A stretch of DNA of 64,000 nucleotides from Paenibacillus sp. J5C2022 (GCF_025567625.1 NZ_JAOQJC010000045.1:1-64000); one strand, 5' to 3'. Shown: positions 51,935-61,308, counted from the first letter of the stretch. A program made the numbers and translations. Notes: generated by a model not told the origin, from the sequence alone.

Positions 51935-53218
51935 ATGATGGATCAAGAACAGAAGGATACCGCCATTATCGTTGGCGTGCAATTAAATAGCGATTCTGAC
52001 TTCCAATACGCGATGGGGGAGCTTGCCAGTCTCGCCGAAGCGCGCAATCTGGAGGTCGTGGGAGAGATGGGACAGAAGGCCAGCCGGGTCAATCCCTCTC
52101 ATTACATCGGCACCGGCAAGCTGCAGGAGCTTCGCGTGCTTGCCGACGGGCTGGATGCCGACATGATTATCTTCAACGATGAGCTGTCTCCGTCCCAGAT
52201 ACGCAATCTGGAGTCGGATCTGGACCGAACGGTTATCGACCGGACTGTGTTGATTCTGGACATCTTCGCGGAACGGGCGAAGACGCGTGAAGCGCAGCTG
52301 CAGGTCGAGGTTGCCCGCCTGCAGTACTCCCTTCCCCGCCTCGTCGGATTGCGGGCTTCCTTGAGCCGTCAAGGCGGCGGTACGGGACTGCGGAACAGAG
52401 GTGCCGGCGAGACGAAGCTGGAGCTGGACCGCCGGAGAATTGAGGAGCGGATCACCGCGCTGCAGGCGGAGTTGGAGAAGCTGGTCGCCACCCGCCAACT
52501 GCAGCGGAAGAAGCGAAAGAAGAACGAAGTGCCCTCTGTCTGTCTCGTCGGCTATACCAATACGGGCAAGTCCAGCTTGATGAATGCGCTGTTGCGGCAT
52601 TTCGATCCTGATACGGAGAAGGAAGTGTTCGCCCAGAACATGCTGTTCGCCACGCTGGAGACGTCCGTGCGAAGCATTGAGCTGCCGGATCACAAGTCGT
52701 TCCTGCTGACGGATACAGTCGGCTTCGTCAGCCAGCTTCCCCATCATCTGGTGAAGGCGTTCCGCTCCACGCTGGAGGAAGTAACGGAGGCGGACCTGCT
52801 CGTTCATGTCGTCGACTATTCCAACCCCGATTACGAGCAGATGATCCAAGTGACGAACGAGACGCTGGGCGATCTGGGAGCCAAAGACATTCCGACAATT
52901 TATGCTTACAACAAGTGCGATCTGATGGAATATCCGTACCCGCGCGTAGTGGGGCAGGATGTGTTCCTTTCCGTTCATGAGGGTAAAGGCCTTCTGGAGC
53001 TCGTCGAGCTCATCCGGAACCACGTCTTCAAAAACTATGTGAAGCGCGAAATTCTCATTCCGTTCAACCAGGGACGCCTGATCTCCTACTTCAATGAACG
53101 CGCCCATGTGCTCGAGACGAGCTACGAAGCGGAAGGCACGCGCATGAAGCTGGAATGCAGCTTGGCAGACTACGAGCGGTACCGCGACGACTTCGTCGAG
53201 CTCGGCAACGGTGGGTAA
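51935..53218 (+). CDS. hflX: HflX-family ribosome-associated GTPase
   Basis: 427 residues. N-terminal domain with IGTGKLQEL (59-66) and the HflX signature SRQGGGTGLRNRGAGETKLE (144-163) with a helical coiled linker. The GTPase domain starts near 200: G1 GYTNTGKS, G3 LTDTVGFV, G4 YNKCD. HflX splits stalled 70S ribosomes under heat or antibiotic stress; a subclass (HflXr) gives macrolide and lincosamide resistance. Two adjacent ATGs at 51935 and 51938 follow GAGAGGATG. The leader with a peptide and terminator suggests conditional expression. Confidence 0.93.
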   Translation: MMDQEQKDTAIIVGVQLNSDSDFQYAMGELASLAEARNLEVVGEMGQKASRVNPSHYIGTGKLQELRVLADGLDADMIIFNDELSPSQIRNLESDLDRTVIDRTVLILDIFAERAKTREAQLQVEVARLQYSLPRLVGLRASLSRQGGGTGLRNRGAGETKLELDRRRIEERITALQAELEKLVATRQLQRKKRKKNEVPSVCLVGYTNTGKSSLMNALLRHFDPDTEKEVFAQNMLFATLETSVRSIELPDHKSFLLTDTVGFVSQLPHHLVKAFRSTLEEVTEADLLVHVVDYSNPDYEQMIQVTNETLGDLGAKDIPTIYAYNKCDLMEYPYPRVVGQDVFLSVHEGKGLLELVELIRNHVFKNYVKREILIPFNQGRLISYFNERAHVLETSYEAEGTRMKLECSLADYERYRDDFVELGNGG

Positions 53219-53238
53219 GGAACGGATGAGCTGAATAG

Positions 53239-53279
53239 CAAGAGGCCGAACGAGCAGTATTGCCCGGTCGGCCTCTTTC
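53239..53279. terminator. Terminator of hflX (possibly bidirectional)
   Basis: AGAGGCCGA (53241-53249) pairs with TCGGCCTCT (53268-53276), then TT. It lies between convergent genes. Confidence 0.85.
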
Positions 53280-53310
53280 ATGTGAAGCTGGATGTCGCTT
53301 TCTTTTTGCT

Positions 53311-54600
53311 CTATTTTAATTTTAGATTTACGGTATCATCTGATGTGCTATAGCTGGAGAATTGCAGAACAACACTCTTTCCCGATTCCTTTACTTCCAT
53401 AGGCACTTCAAACGTTAAATTTTTCGTACTGCTTGTTAAAGGCTTTAAGGACATAAATGTATCATACCAGTTATTCTCCAACCCATGCGCTACGTCACCA
53501 TAGGTATAATTGCCATCGTAGATTAACTCGGCGCGCAATTTCTGTTTATCGTCACCGAAAATTTCAAATGGAGATCTTTGAATGTCATGCTCATTTTTAA
53601 TTTGCACTTTGCAAATTAAAAAAGTTTGATTTTCATCCGCATTGTAATATTGGTAGAAATAATCGACTGGCTCGCTATCGGTTCTGTTGTACGAACAAGA
53701 TTTTACGTTAATCGTATATTTATTGACTTCAAACGATTCATTCAACTTAACGACCGGCAATACCGTAACAGTTACCGGATGAACGCCTTCATTGCCCGAC
53801 TTGTCCACCGCTTTATAGACAATTCTGTATTGTCCCGCTTTGTCGGAAGTAAAATCACCCATGTCCATAGTGACGGCAGCAGTCATATCTCCATCGAGAT
53901 TGTCTTCAACCTTAACACCGGCCAGCATATCCAGCGCTTCTCCCATAAAAATCTCGATACTGCCGGGCGCTTCAATGGAGGGCGGCATGTTATCCACCAC
54001 ATGAACTTGCTCTTCAAGCACCGCTGAATAGCCTTTGGAATCCTGAACTTCTACCTTCACATCATATTCTCCCGGCGTCTCAAGCTTCATGTCCGTTGTA
54101 ATAATAGCCTGCTTAATCAAATCTCCGTCAAATACACTTTTCGCTTGTAATATGTTTTGAATCGCTTGCTTGCTATCTCCTTGCATAGATGCTTGTACTT
54201 CAGTCGCCTTCAACTCTAGTGTCGGCTTTAAAGTGCTATCGATCTCATTTCGCCACTCATTATAACTCTTGCTGCCGGGGGTGCTTGAATCGGCGGATCT
54301 ATGAATTAAATTCACGCCTGCGACCAGCTTGTCCAGCTCTTCTACATCAAAAGTATGATAAAGCAAGCGCAAGTAATGATTTATATTCGCCTCATCGTAA
54401 TAAGGGCTGTTTATTATTTTCTGGTAGTCCTCGTACTGGACCTTGTTCTCGGTGATAACCTTCTCATAATTGCCCTCCACTGCTTCAGTTATGCTATCCT
54501 GATCATATCCAAGCTTCTCCAACTTCTTCTCGCTAGAGCAAGATGCCGCTACAATAGCTATCAACACAAGAATAATCCCTTTGAACATCCAATGCTTCAT
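53311..54600 (-). CDS. Hypothetical lipoprotein with an Ig-like (DUF5011-type) domain
   Basis: 429 residues. Lipobox AASC, then a helical N-terminal region (30-150), an Ig-like domain at about 205-285 (PPSIEAPGSIEIFMGEALDM, AGQYRIVYKAVDKSGN) of the HYR/DUF5011 type, and a C-terminal beta domain (about 290-429) resembling DUF4352. The gene is visibly more AT-rich than its neighbours, which may indicate acquisition. Function unknown. Confidence 0.7.
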   Translation of the reverse strand: MKHWMFKGIILVLIAIVAASCSSEKKLEKLGYDQDSITEAVEGNYEKVITENKVQYEDYQKIINSPYYDEANINHYLRLLYHTFDVEELDKLVAGVNLIHRSADSSTPGSKSYNEWRNEIDSTLKPTLELKATEVQASMQGDSKQAIQNILQAKSVFDGDLIKQAIITTDMKLETPGEYDVKVEVQDSKGYSAVLEEQVHVVDNMPPSIEAPGSIEIFMGEALDMLAGVKVEDNLDGDMTAAVTMDMGDFTSDKAGQYRIVYKAVDKSGNEGVHPVTVTVLPVVKLNESFEVNKYTINVKSCSYNRTDSEPVDYFYQYYNADENQTFLICKVQIKNEHDIQRSPFEIFGDDKQKLRAELIYDGNYTYGDVAHGLENNWYDTFMSLKPLTSSTKNLTFEVPMEVKESGKSVVLQFSSYSTSDDTVNLKLK

Positions 54601-54735
54601 TTTCTCACCAGAGCTCCTTGTCCCATATTTTCATCCTCACTTCCATATATCGGAATAGCAGGACTTTAGTATGATAGTAGAGAGGTGAATTATGAGAAAT
54701 TGGTCATAGAATAGAAGCCGCTACCGAGTAAATAA

Positions 54736-54773
54736 GAAGCCTTCTGCCCCACTCACAAGTGGGATAGGAGGCT
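54736..54773 (-). terminator. Terminator of the Rbs-type operon
   Basis: On the minus strand AGCCTCCTATCCCACT folds back on AGTGGGGCAGAAGGCT with bulges, followed by TCTTATTT, about 25-60 bp beyond the permease stop. Confidence 0.6.
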
Positions 54774-54799
54774 GATATTTCGGCGCGCCAGAGCAGCTA

Positions 54800-55795
54800 T
54801 TACGCGTGGTTTCTCTTATAGTAGGTAATGCCCAACGCCAGTGCCAGCACGGAGCCCTTCACAATGTCCATGGCGTAATAAGGCACCGACAGCATGATCA
54901 GCCCGTTGGACAAAATGCCGATTAGCACCGCACCGACGAACGTTCCGAACGCATTGGGCTTGCCGGCGCCCAATACAGAGTAGCCGATAAAGGCTGCCGC
55001 AACCGCGTCCATCAAATACGAGCCGCCGGAGTTGACCTCTGCCGACATCACTCTCGCTCCCAGTATAACACCGCCGATGCAAGCGAACAGGGCAGACAGC
55101 AAGTATGCGAGCAGCCGGTACTTGCTCACGGCGATGCCGGACAGCTTGGCCGCCTCCGGATTGCCTCCGATCATATACATAAACCGCCCATGCTTCGTAT
55201 AGTTCAGGAACACGTGAACGACAAGGACGGCGAGCAGCATGATAATAATAATCCACGGCACCTTGCCGAGTTGACCGAATATGTCCGGAATTTTGCCTGT
55301 TGCATACTCTCCGCTCGGCATGATCATATTTTGCGATACCGTCGCTCCTCTCGTATACGTCATCGCCACACCCTGGAACACGAACATGGTCGCCAGCGTC
55401 ATCAGCATATCCTGAATCTTGAAGTTAATGACGAGCAAGGCGTTGACCAGCCCCACCACCAGGCAGAAAGCAATCGTCACCGCCAGCCCCACGCCGATAT
55501 TCTGCCCGTGCCAGACGAACATGGAGATCACGATCGCATTCGCAAGCGAAGCCGTAGATCCTACCGACAAGTCGAAGCCTCCCACGGCAAGCGATATCGT
55601 CAAGCCGATGGCAATAATCGTCACGATGGAGATGGCGCGCAATATGTTAATAATGTTGTTGTAGTTCAAGAAATTGTCCGCCGCGAAGCTGAAGAAGACG
55701 ATAAGCAGCAATACCGTTATCAGCGTGCCGTATTGATATAAAAACTGGAATACTCCGAAATTCTTCCCCTGCGACATCGATCCCGCTTTACTCAT
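54800..55795 (-). CDS. Sugar ABC transporter permease, RbsC type
   Basis: 331 residues, about ten hydrophobic segments. RbsC-family motifs: LTISLAVGGFDLSVGSTASL, GGNPEAAKLSGIAVSKY, GARVMSAEVNSGGSYLMDAV. The ATG overlaps the ATPase stop (ATGA). It forms the channel for the binding protein at 57460-58557. Sugar unknown; ribose, xylose, galactose and inositol are all imported by this class. Confidence 0.92.
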   Translation of the reverse strand: MSKAGSMSQGKNFGVFQFLYQYGTLITVLLLIVFFSFAADNFLNYNNIINILRAISIVTIIAIGLTISLAVGGFDLSVGSTASLANAIVISMFVWHGQNIGVGLAVTIAFCLVVGLVNALLVINFKIQDMLMTLATMFVFQGVAMTYTRGATVSQNMIMPSGEYATGKIPDIFGQLGKVPWIIIIMLLAVLVVHVFLNYTKHGRFMYMIGGNPEAAKLSGIAVSKYRLLAYLLSALFACIGGVILGARVMSAEVNSGGSYLMDAVAAAFIGYSVLGAGKPNAFGTFVGAVLIGILSNGLIMLSVPYYAMDIVKGSVLALALGITYYKRNHA

Positions 55796-57312
55796 TGCTT
55801 TGTGCCTCCCGTGCTGTACAGCATGATTTCTTCCTCGCTCGTATCGTTCGTCGTCAATTCCGCCATAACCCGTCCGTCATACATGACGTAGACACGATCG
55901 GTGATGCCCATAATCTCCGGTATTTCACTGGATGCATACAGGACGCACTTCCCTCGCGCCGCAAGCTCGGCAATCAACTCATATATATCGCGCTTCGCTC
56001 CGACATCGACGCCCTTGGTCGGCTCGTCGAAGATGTACACCTCCGCATCCGCCAGCAGCCACTTGCCAATCGCAATCTTCTGCTGATTGCCGCCGGACAG
56101 GTTGCGCACCTTCGTCTCGCCGTGCGGCGTCTTCACGCCCAGCTTCGCGATCATCTCTCCGCCTGCCGCACGTTCCTTCCGCTTGCTCACCCAAGACAAG
56201 AGCCCGGCATACTTCGACAGACTGGCCACCGTCAAATTCGCCGTGACGGATTCGTCGACCAGCACGCCCTCCCGGCGCCTCTCCTCCGGCACAAGCGCGA
56301 TACCGTCCCGAACAGCGTCGTGCGGCGAGCCCAGCTTCAGCTTCCTACCATGCAGCAGCAGCTCTCCTGTCGCCCCAGGAGCCGCACCGAACAGTACCCT
56401 GCACAGCTCCGTCTTGCCCGCGCCTACCAGCCCCGCCAGTCCGACAATCTCGCCCTTCCGTATCGACAGCGATACATCCAGCACCTTGCTGCCATCCTGC
56501 ATCTCCTTCGCCTCGAACGCCTTCTCGCCGATGCACGGCTTCCGTTCGGGGAATTGGCCTTCCAGCTTCGCTCCCAGCATATGCTCCACCACGGTATGTT
56601 GGTCGATAGCGGCGATCGCCTCCCGGGCGACAAGACGCCCATCGCGCATAATCGTAATATCATCACATATGGCGAACAGCTCCGGCAGCCGGTGCGAGAT
56701 GAAGATGACGCCGACCCTCTGCGACTTCAGCAGCCGGATAAGGCGGAACAGCGCTTCCGTCTCTCCGTGGCTAAGCGGAGCCGTCGGTTCGTCCAGTACC
56801 AGATAGCGGCATTGCATCGATACGGAGCGGGCGATAAGCACCATCTGCTTCTCCGCCAGCGTCAGCTCCTGCACGAGCTTGCGCGTCGGGATGCCTACCT
56901 CCAGCTGCCGCAGGACGGCCTCCGCCTCGCGGTGCAGTTGCCGCCAGTTCATCATATGACTGCCCTTCATGCCGTGAACGGTTCTCTCCAGCATAATATT
57001 CTCTCCTACGCTTAGCGTGGGAATGAGCGCGGTGTCCACCTCTTGGTAGACGATCTGGATGCCGTGATCCTTGGCATCCTTCGGCGAGCGTATCGTCACT
57101 TGCGCGCCGTCCAGCCAGATCTCGCCGGTGTAATGATTGTACGCTCCGGACAACACCTTCATCAGCGTCGATTTCCCGGCTCCGTTGGCTCCGATCAACG
57201 CATGGGAGCGGCCGCCCTCCGTCTGGAAGCTTACATCGCTTAGCGCCTGCACTCCCGGGAAGGCAATCGATATGCCCCGCATCTCCAGTCTGCTCTTTCT
57301 TCCTTCTGCCAC
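55792..57312 (-). CDS. Sugar ABC transporter ATP-binding protein, RbsA type (two ATPase domains)
   Basis: 506 residues, two fused ATPase domains. Domain 1: Walker A GANGAGKST, signature LTLAEKQMVLIARS, Walker B YLVLDEPTA. Domain 2: Walker A-like GLVGAGKTEL, signature LSGGNQQKIAIGKW, Walker B VYIFDEPTKG. The GTG at 57312 has AGGAGG 8 nt upstream; the frame continues upstream for 24 codons without a better start. Confidence 0.92.
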   Translation of the reverse strand: MAEGRKSRLEMRGISIAFPGVQALSDVSFQTEGGRSHALIGANGAGKSTLMKVLSGAYNHYTGEIWLDGAQVTIRSPKDAKDHGIQIVYQEVDTALIPTLSVGENIMLERTVHGMKGSHMMNWRQLHREAEAVLRQLEVGIPTRKLVQELTLAEKQMVLIARSVSMQCRYLVLDEPTAPLSHGETEALFRLIRLLKSQRVGVIFISHRLPELFAICDDITIMRDGRLVAREAIAAIDQHTVVEHMLGAKLEGQFPERKPCIGEKAFEAKEMQDGSKVLDVSLSIRKGEIVGLAGLVGAGKTELCRVLFGAAPGATGELLLHGRKLKLGSPHDAVRDGIALVPEERRREGVLVDESVTANLTVASLSKYAGLLSWVSKRKERAAGGEMIAKLGVKTPHGETKVRNLSGGNQQKIAIGKWLLADAEVYIFDEPTKGVDVGAKRDIYELIAELAARGKCVLYASSEIPEIMGITDRVYVMYDGRVMAELTTNDTSEEEIMLYSTGGTKQ

Positions 57313-57341
57313 CAGGCATACCTCCTCTAAAAACAGGGCTG

Positions 57342-57372
57342 AGCGCCCCCGTCCGATAAGGACGAGGGCGCT
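57342..57372 (-). other. Strong hairpin between the binding-protein gene and the ATPase gene
   Basis: AGCGCCC at the 5' end pairs with GGGCGCT at the 3' end on the minus strand, with further pairing inside (CGTCC/GGACG). TTTTT follows after 8 nt. It probably limits readthrough or protects the upstream binding-protein message. Confidence 0.6.
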
Positions 57373-57459
57373 TGCAGCAGCCATTCTTGTTCATATTCCA
57401 TGTCATGTGAGAGCAAGCCGGCCTTCTCAAGACAGCTTGCCCTTCACACTCTTGCTTCG

Positions 57460-58557
57460 TTACTTCGCTTCCTTCACAGCCTTCATCCAATCCTCTTCGA
57501 AGGCGTTCGACGCGCCCCAACCAGGTACGACATCGGCCAGCGTAGAGACGTTCACTTCTTCCTTCGACTCCTTCAGCTGCGCCTGTGTAATCAGCGCCGC
57601 ATCCAGATCGTATGTGTCAGGCGTCTCTTCGCCGGCAAGCTTCTTAGCTGCCAATCTGAGGTTAACGGCGCCGATCAGCTTGGCATCCACCGCAGCCGTC
57701 GCTACCCATGGGCTGTCCGCCTGCTGCATAATCTGCAGGTCAGCGTTAGAGACGTCAATGCCGTAGATCTTGATCTCCGTGCGCCCCGCTTCGATTAGCG
57801 CGCGTGCCGCACCGATCGCGAAGGCATCCCATGTCGCGAAGATCGCATTGATCTCGCCCTTCGGATGCTTCGCCAGCATGGCAGCTACCGCATTCTGCGT
57901 CTCTACCGACGTATTCTCCGAGGCGACGCCGAAGCGGTCAACTTCCTTAATGCCAGGGTACTTCTCCAGCGTATCGGAGTATACCTTGTTGCGGCGCACC
58001 ATCGGCGGGAATCCGTCCACCCACAGATAGACAATCTTCGCTTCCTCGCCATGCTCCTTCACCAGCTCGTCCAGCGCGAACTGAGCCAACGACTCATCCT
58101 TCTGCGACGTCAAGGTGACGCCTTCCACCTGAGACAGATCGCCCGTCGAATCGAACGCTACGACTTCGATCCCCTTGTCTCTCAGCTTGCGCACCGCTTC
58201 TACCGTCGCTTCATCGTTGCCGTGCGACAATACTACAGCATCCACATCGCTATTGGCCGCTTGATCGATCGCATCCAGGAACTTCGCTGTATCGTTGTTC
58301 GCAGAGAATGTATCTACCTTGAAGCCCAGCGCTTCACCTTCTTGCTTGGCGCCCGCCAGGAATTGCGCTGTATGATCGTCTCCGCCGATTCTGCGGATAA
58401 CCTTTATGTTAATGTCGCCTTTCTCCTGCAGAGCTGCCGGGAGCTTCGCGTTCGCTTTGCTTTCCCCTTTGCCGCCGCCATTACCACCGCAGCCCGTCGC
58501 CGCAATCGCAATAACTAACAACAATACCAATGTGCCATACCACTTCTTGTTGACCAT
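57460..58557 (-). CDS. Sugar-binding lipoprotein of an Rbs-type ABC importer
   Basis: 365 residues. Lipobox ATGC, Gly-rich linker, then a type-1 periplasmic-binding fold (INIKVIRRIGGDDHTAQFLA, VDAVVLSHGNDEATVEAVRK, INAIFATWDAFAIGAARALI, IYGIDVSNADLQIM), as in RbsB. The ATG at 58557 is preceded by AAGGGGAGAAAAGG; the open frame 24 codons upstream has no good start. First gene of the operon. Confidence 0.92.
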   Translation of the reverse strand: MVNKKWYGTLVLLLVIAIAATGCGGNGGGKGESKANAKLPAALQEKGDINIKVIRRIGGDDHTAQFLAGAKQEGEALGFKVDTFSANNDTAKFLDAIDQAANSDVDAVVLSHGNDEATVEAVRKLRDKGIEVVAFDSTGDLSQVEGVTLTSQKDESLAQFALDELVKEHGEEAKIVYLWVDGFPPMVRRNKVYSDTLEKYPGIKEVDRFGVASENTSVETQNAVAAMLAKHPKGEINAIFATWDAFAIGAARALIEAGRTEIKIYGIDVSNADLQIMQQADSPWVATAAVDAKLIGAVNLRLAAKKLAGEETPDTYDLDAALITQAQLKESKEEVNVSTLADVVPGWGASNAFEEDWMKAVKEAK

Positions 58558-58763
58558 TTCCTTTTCTCCCCTTGTCCAAGATCTCCTTATAATACAAGTA
58601 ATCCTATCGGATTTAAAAGGAAACGTCAATCCCTTTTTTCTATCTTTTTCGACATGGCTTTAATACGATCCCTCTACACACACGTCCATTATCCCACGGT
58701 TAATAGCGCGGTACTGCGAGAATAAGTGTATTCACAAAAATAGTCCCTCAGAAAAGAATGCCT

Positions 58764-58778
58764 TGAAAGCGCTTATCA
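58764..58778. promoter_or_regulatory. Candidate cre-like site upstream of the Rbs-type operon
   Basis: TGAAAGCGCTTATCA has a perfect AAGCGCTT core and a TGA...TCA inverted repeat, one base longer than the standard cre. It lies about 207 bp before the binding-protein start. No other element was recognised in the gap 58558-58929. Confidence 0.35.
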
Positions 58779-58929
58779 TGACAACGTTCCAGCGATTCCC
58801 TTCACCACTACAGCACAGTGGATGAGTATCCGGTAGCTTTTCCTTTCAACCCTGATTTAAACGGAATTTAAACTTGGCCGTCTGTACATTTAACCTTGGG
58901 ACGATATGCTGGTTCTCGAGGTGATAATC

Positions 58930-59850
58930 GTGAAGGATTGGATTATTGAAACAAAAGGACTTAGCAAGCGATACAAAGGCCGATATGCGGTATCCGGCCT
59001 CAATCTGCAGATTGCCAAAGGAGAAATATACGGCTTCCTAGGCCCGAACGGCGCGGGCAAGACGACGACGATAAGAATGCTGCTCGGCCTTATTGGGCCG
59101 TCTAGCGGAAGCATCCATCTATTCGGGAAGCCGCTGGCGAAGGAACGGATGGCAATTCTGCGCAAAGTAGGCTCGTTGGTGGAATATCCGTCGAACTATG
59201 GGCACTTGAATGCGATTGACAACCTGGAAGCCATCCGCCGCATCATCGATGCCCCGCGCAAGCGCATAGACGAGGTGCTGGAGATCGTCGGCCTGACGAA
59301 GGAGGCGAAGCGTCCCGTCAAGGGTTACTCGCTCGGAATGAAGCAGCGGCTCGGCATTGCCAGCGCCCTTCTGGGCAATCCGGAGCTGCTCATTCTGGAT
59401 GAGCCGACGAACGGACTGGACCCTGCTGGCATTCTGGAAATTCGCGAGTTAATTAAGAACATGCCACGCCAGTATGGCATTACCGTGCTCATCTCCAGTC
59501 ATCTGCTTAGCGAAGTGGAGCAGATGGCGACCGTTGTCGGCATTATCCGGCAAGGCGAGCTGGTATTCCAGAATACGATCGGCAATCTGCAGCTGCAATC
59601 GAAGAGTGAGGTGACGATGCGCGTCTCCGATGCGCAGCATGCGCTCAGGGCGCTGCATGCGCAGGGCATTCATGCCGCATTCGGAACGGAGTCGTCGACT
59701 CTGACGATGGGGTCTGCGGATGATCGAACAGTGGCCAGAGCAGTAGAGAAGCTGGTCGATTCCGGCCAATCCGTCTTCCGCGTAGAGGAGAACCGGAAGT
59801 CGCTGGAGTCGCTATTCCTGGAAATCGTAGGGGAGGGACACGACTTATGA
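58930..59850 (+). CDS. ABC transporter ATP-binding protein, LanF/BcrA type
   Basis: 306 residues. Walker A GPNGAGKTTT, signature YSLGMKQRLGIASALL (the SLGMKQRL form is typical of LanF/BcrA), Walker B LLILDEPTNGLDP, H-loop ISSHLLSE. The GTG at 58930 has GAGGTGAT 5-6 nt upstream; an ATG at 58906 has only a weak site. Drives export or removal of a membrane-active peptide together with the two following permeases. Stop overlaps the next start (ATGA). Confidence 0.88.
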   Translation: MKDWIIETKGLSKRYKGRYAVSGLNLQIAKGEIYGFLGPNGAGKTTTIRMLLGLIGPSSGSIHLFGKPLAKERMAILRKVGSLVEYPSNYGHLNAIDNLEAIRRIIDAPRKRIDEVLEIVGLTKEAKRPVKGYSLGMKQRLGIASALLGNPELLILDEPTNGLDPAGILEIRELIKNMPRQYGITVLISSHLLSEVEQMATVVGIIRQGELVFQNTIGNLQLQSKSEVTMRVSDAQHALRALHAQGIHAAFGTESSTLTMGSADDRTVARAVEKLVDSGQSVFRVEENRKSLESLFLEIVGEGHDL

Positions 59851-60557
59851 TTGGCAGAGCGATAAGAGCCGATCTGCTGAAAATTCGCGGGAAAGGGCTG
59901 TGGTTTCTCGTCTTCCTGGCCCCGGTCGGACTGATCGCCATGCAAGCGCTCAATTACGGCCTGCGCTACGACTATATGATGGACAGATACGGAGATGACC
60001 CCTGGAGGTACTTGCTGGAGAATATCGCCATGTTCGTTCCTATCGCGCTGCTTATGGGCATCACGATACTCGCCTCCATGCTGGCCAATATCGAGCATCA
60101 CACCAGCGCATGGAAGCAGCTGCTCGCCTTGCCCGTCTCCCGCTATGCCGTATTCGGCGCGAAATTCTTCATTATAGCGCTGCTGCTGGCCGTCTCTTGC
60201 CTGCTGCTTGCTATCGGAACCGTGCCATTGGGATTGGCGTTGAAATTCGGTGGAACCGACATTCCATATGCGGCTATAGCGAAGCTGGCCTTCTTCCCCT
60301 ATATCGCGACTTGGCCGGTGTTAGCGTTCGTGCTATGGATGTGCGTGACATACCGGAATCAATCGCTTCCTATTACGATCGGGGTTGTGATGGCGGTGCT
60401 GTCGATCTTTCCGATCTCGGAATACTTGCCGCTGAACTGGCCGCTAGCCGCTTTCAAGGGACCGCATGAAGGAGCCTTTCTGGGGGCAGGCTTGCTGTGC
60501 GGCTTCATCCTATTGCTGCTCGGCTCTATTCATTTCAATCGAAAGGATGTGAGCTAG
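59847..60557 (+). CDS. ABC-2 family permease, LanE-like
   Basis: 236 residues, six membrane segments. The N-terminus DLLKIRGKGLWFLVFLAPVG resembles BcrB/LanE permeases, and HHTSAWKQLLALPVSRYAVF is their characteristic motif. It overlaps the ATPase gene by 4 bp and ends one base before the next ATG. Confidence 0.85.
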   Translation: MIGRAIRADLLKIRGKGLWFLVFLAPVGLIAMQALNYGLRYDYMMDRYGDDPWRYLLENIAMFVPIALLMGITILASMLANIEHHTSAWKQLLALPVSRYAVFGAKFFIIALLLAVSCLLLAIGTVPLGLALKFGGTDIPYAAIAKLAFFPYIATWPVLAFVLWMCVTYRNQSLPITIGVVMAVLSIFPISEYLPLNWPLAAFKGPHEGAFLGAGLLCGFILLLLGSIHFNRKDVS

Positions 60558-60558
60558 C

Positions 60559-61308
60559 ATGCCGTTGAAATCCTTCCTGGGGCTGCTGGCTTCGGAACGG
60601 CTCAAGTTCAGCCGTTCGCCTATCTGGCTGCTCATTCCCGCCAGCCCGCTCGTCGCGCTTGTGATTGGGCTGCTGGCTTCGCTGGACGATGTACCGGCTG
60701 ATGTGCAGTACGAGCAGCTGCAATCAACCGTCTTCTCGCTGCACGCTCTGCTGCTCCTTCCGATCATGACGGGCATCTTCTCCGCTTTCGTCTGCCGCTA
60801 TGAGCATACCGGCGGCGGCTGGAAGGCGATGCTCAGCTTGCCTGTATCGCGGACGGGCCTGTACTTGGCGAAGTTCCTCATCGTAGCCGTCATGCTTGCA
60901 GTCACCCAGCTGCTGATGCTGGCCGTCCTTGCGCTCTCCGTCCGCTTCCACGGCATTGCAGGCGGCATGGATTGGGGCGCCTCACTGCTCGCTGTCAGCA
61001 ACGGGTGGCTGGCCTGTCTGCCCCTGGCCGCCCTGCAGCTGTGGGCTTCCATCGGCTGGAGCAGCTTCGCCGCTCCGCTTGCGGTCAACGTGGCGCTTAC
61101 TTTGCCCAATATGCTCATCGTCAATTCTGCACAGTACGGCCCTTATTACCCTTGGGCACAGCCCGCGCTGGCGATGCTCATACGCAGCGAGGAGATGGAC
61201 TTCGGCGCGTTCACCTTGCCGCTCGAGAATCTGCTCGTTACGGTTGGCTTAAGCTTCCTCGTCTTCTTCATTGGCGGGCTCCTCCATATGAAGCGGAAGG
61301 ACGTATAA
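60559..61308 (+). CDS. ABC-2 family permease, LanG-like
   Basis: 249 residues, six membrane segments. The motif RYEHTGGGWKAMLSLPVSRT parallels the sister permease, and LASERLKFSRSPIWLLIPAS starts the protein. With the previous two genes it forms a LanFEG-type set, but no lantibiotic precursor or modification gene is nearby, so it is probably resistance rather than producer immunity. Confidence 0.85.
   Translation: MPLKSFLGLLASERLKFSRSPIWLLIPASPLVALVIGLLASLDDVPADVQYEQLQSTVFSLHALLLLPIMTGIFSAFVCRYEHTGGGWKAMLSLPVSRTGLYLAKFLIVAVMLAVTQLLMLAVLALSVRFHGIAGGMDWGASLLAVSNGWLACLPLAALQLWASIGWSSFAAPLAVNVALTLPNMLIVNSAQYGPYYPWAQPALAMLIRSEEMDFGAFTLPLENLLVTVGLSFLVFFIGGLLHMKRKDV

Noticed and set aside
51983..53281. 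432-codon ORF antisense to hflX
   Set aside because: hflX has all GTPase motifs and a good start; the antisense frame is a codon-bias shadow.
55795..57015. 406-codon ORF antisense to the RbsA-type ATPase
   Set aside because: Shadow of a gene with two complete ATPase domains.
58842..58900. GATTTAAACGGAATTT-like stretch resembling repeat family B
   Set aside because: The match is short and confined to AT-rich words; the ordered blocks of family B are missing.
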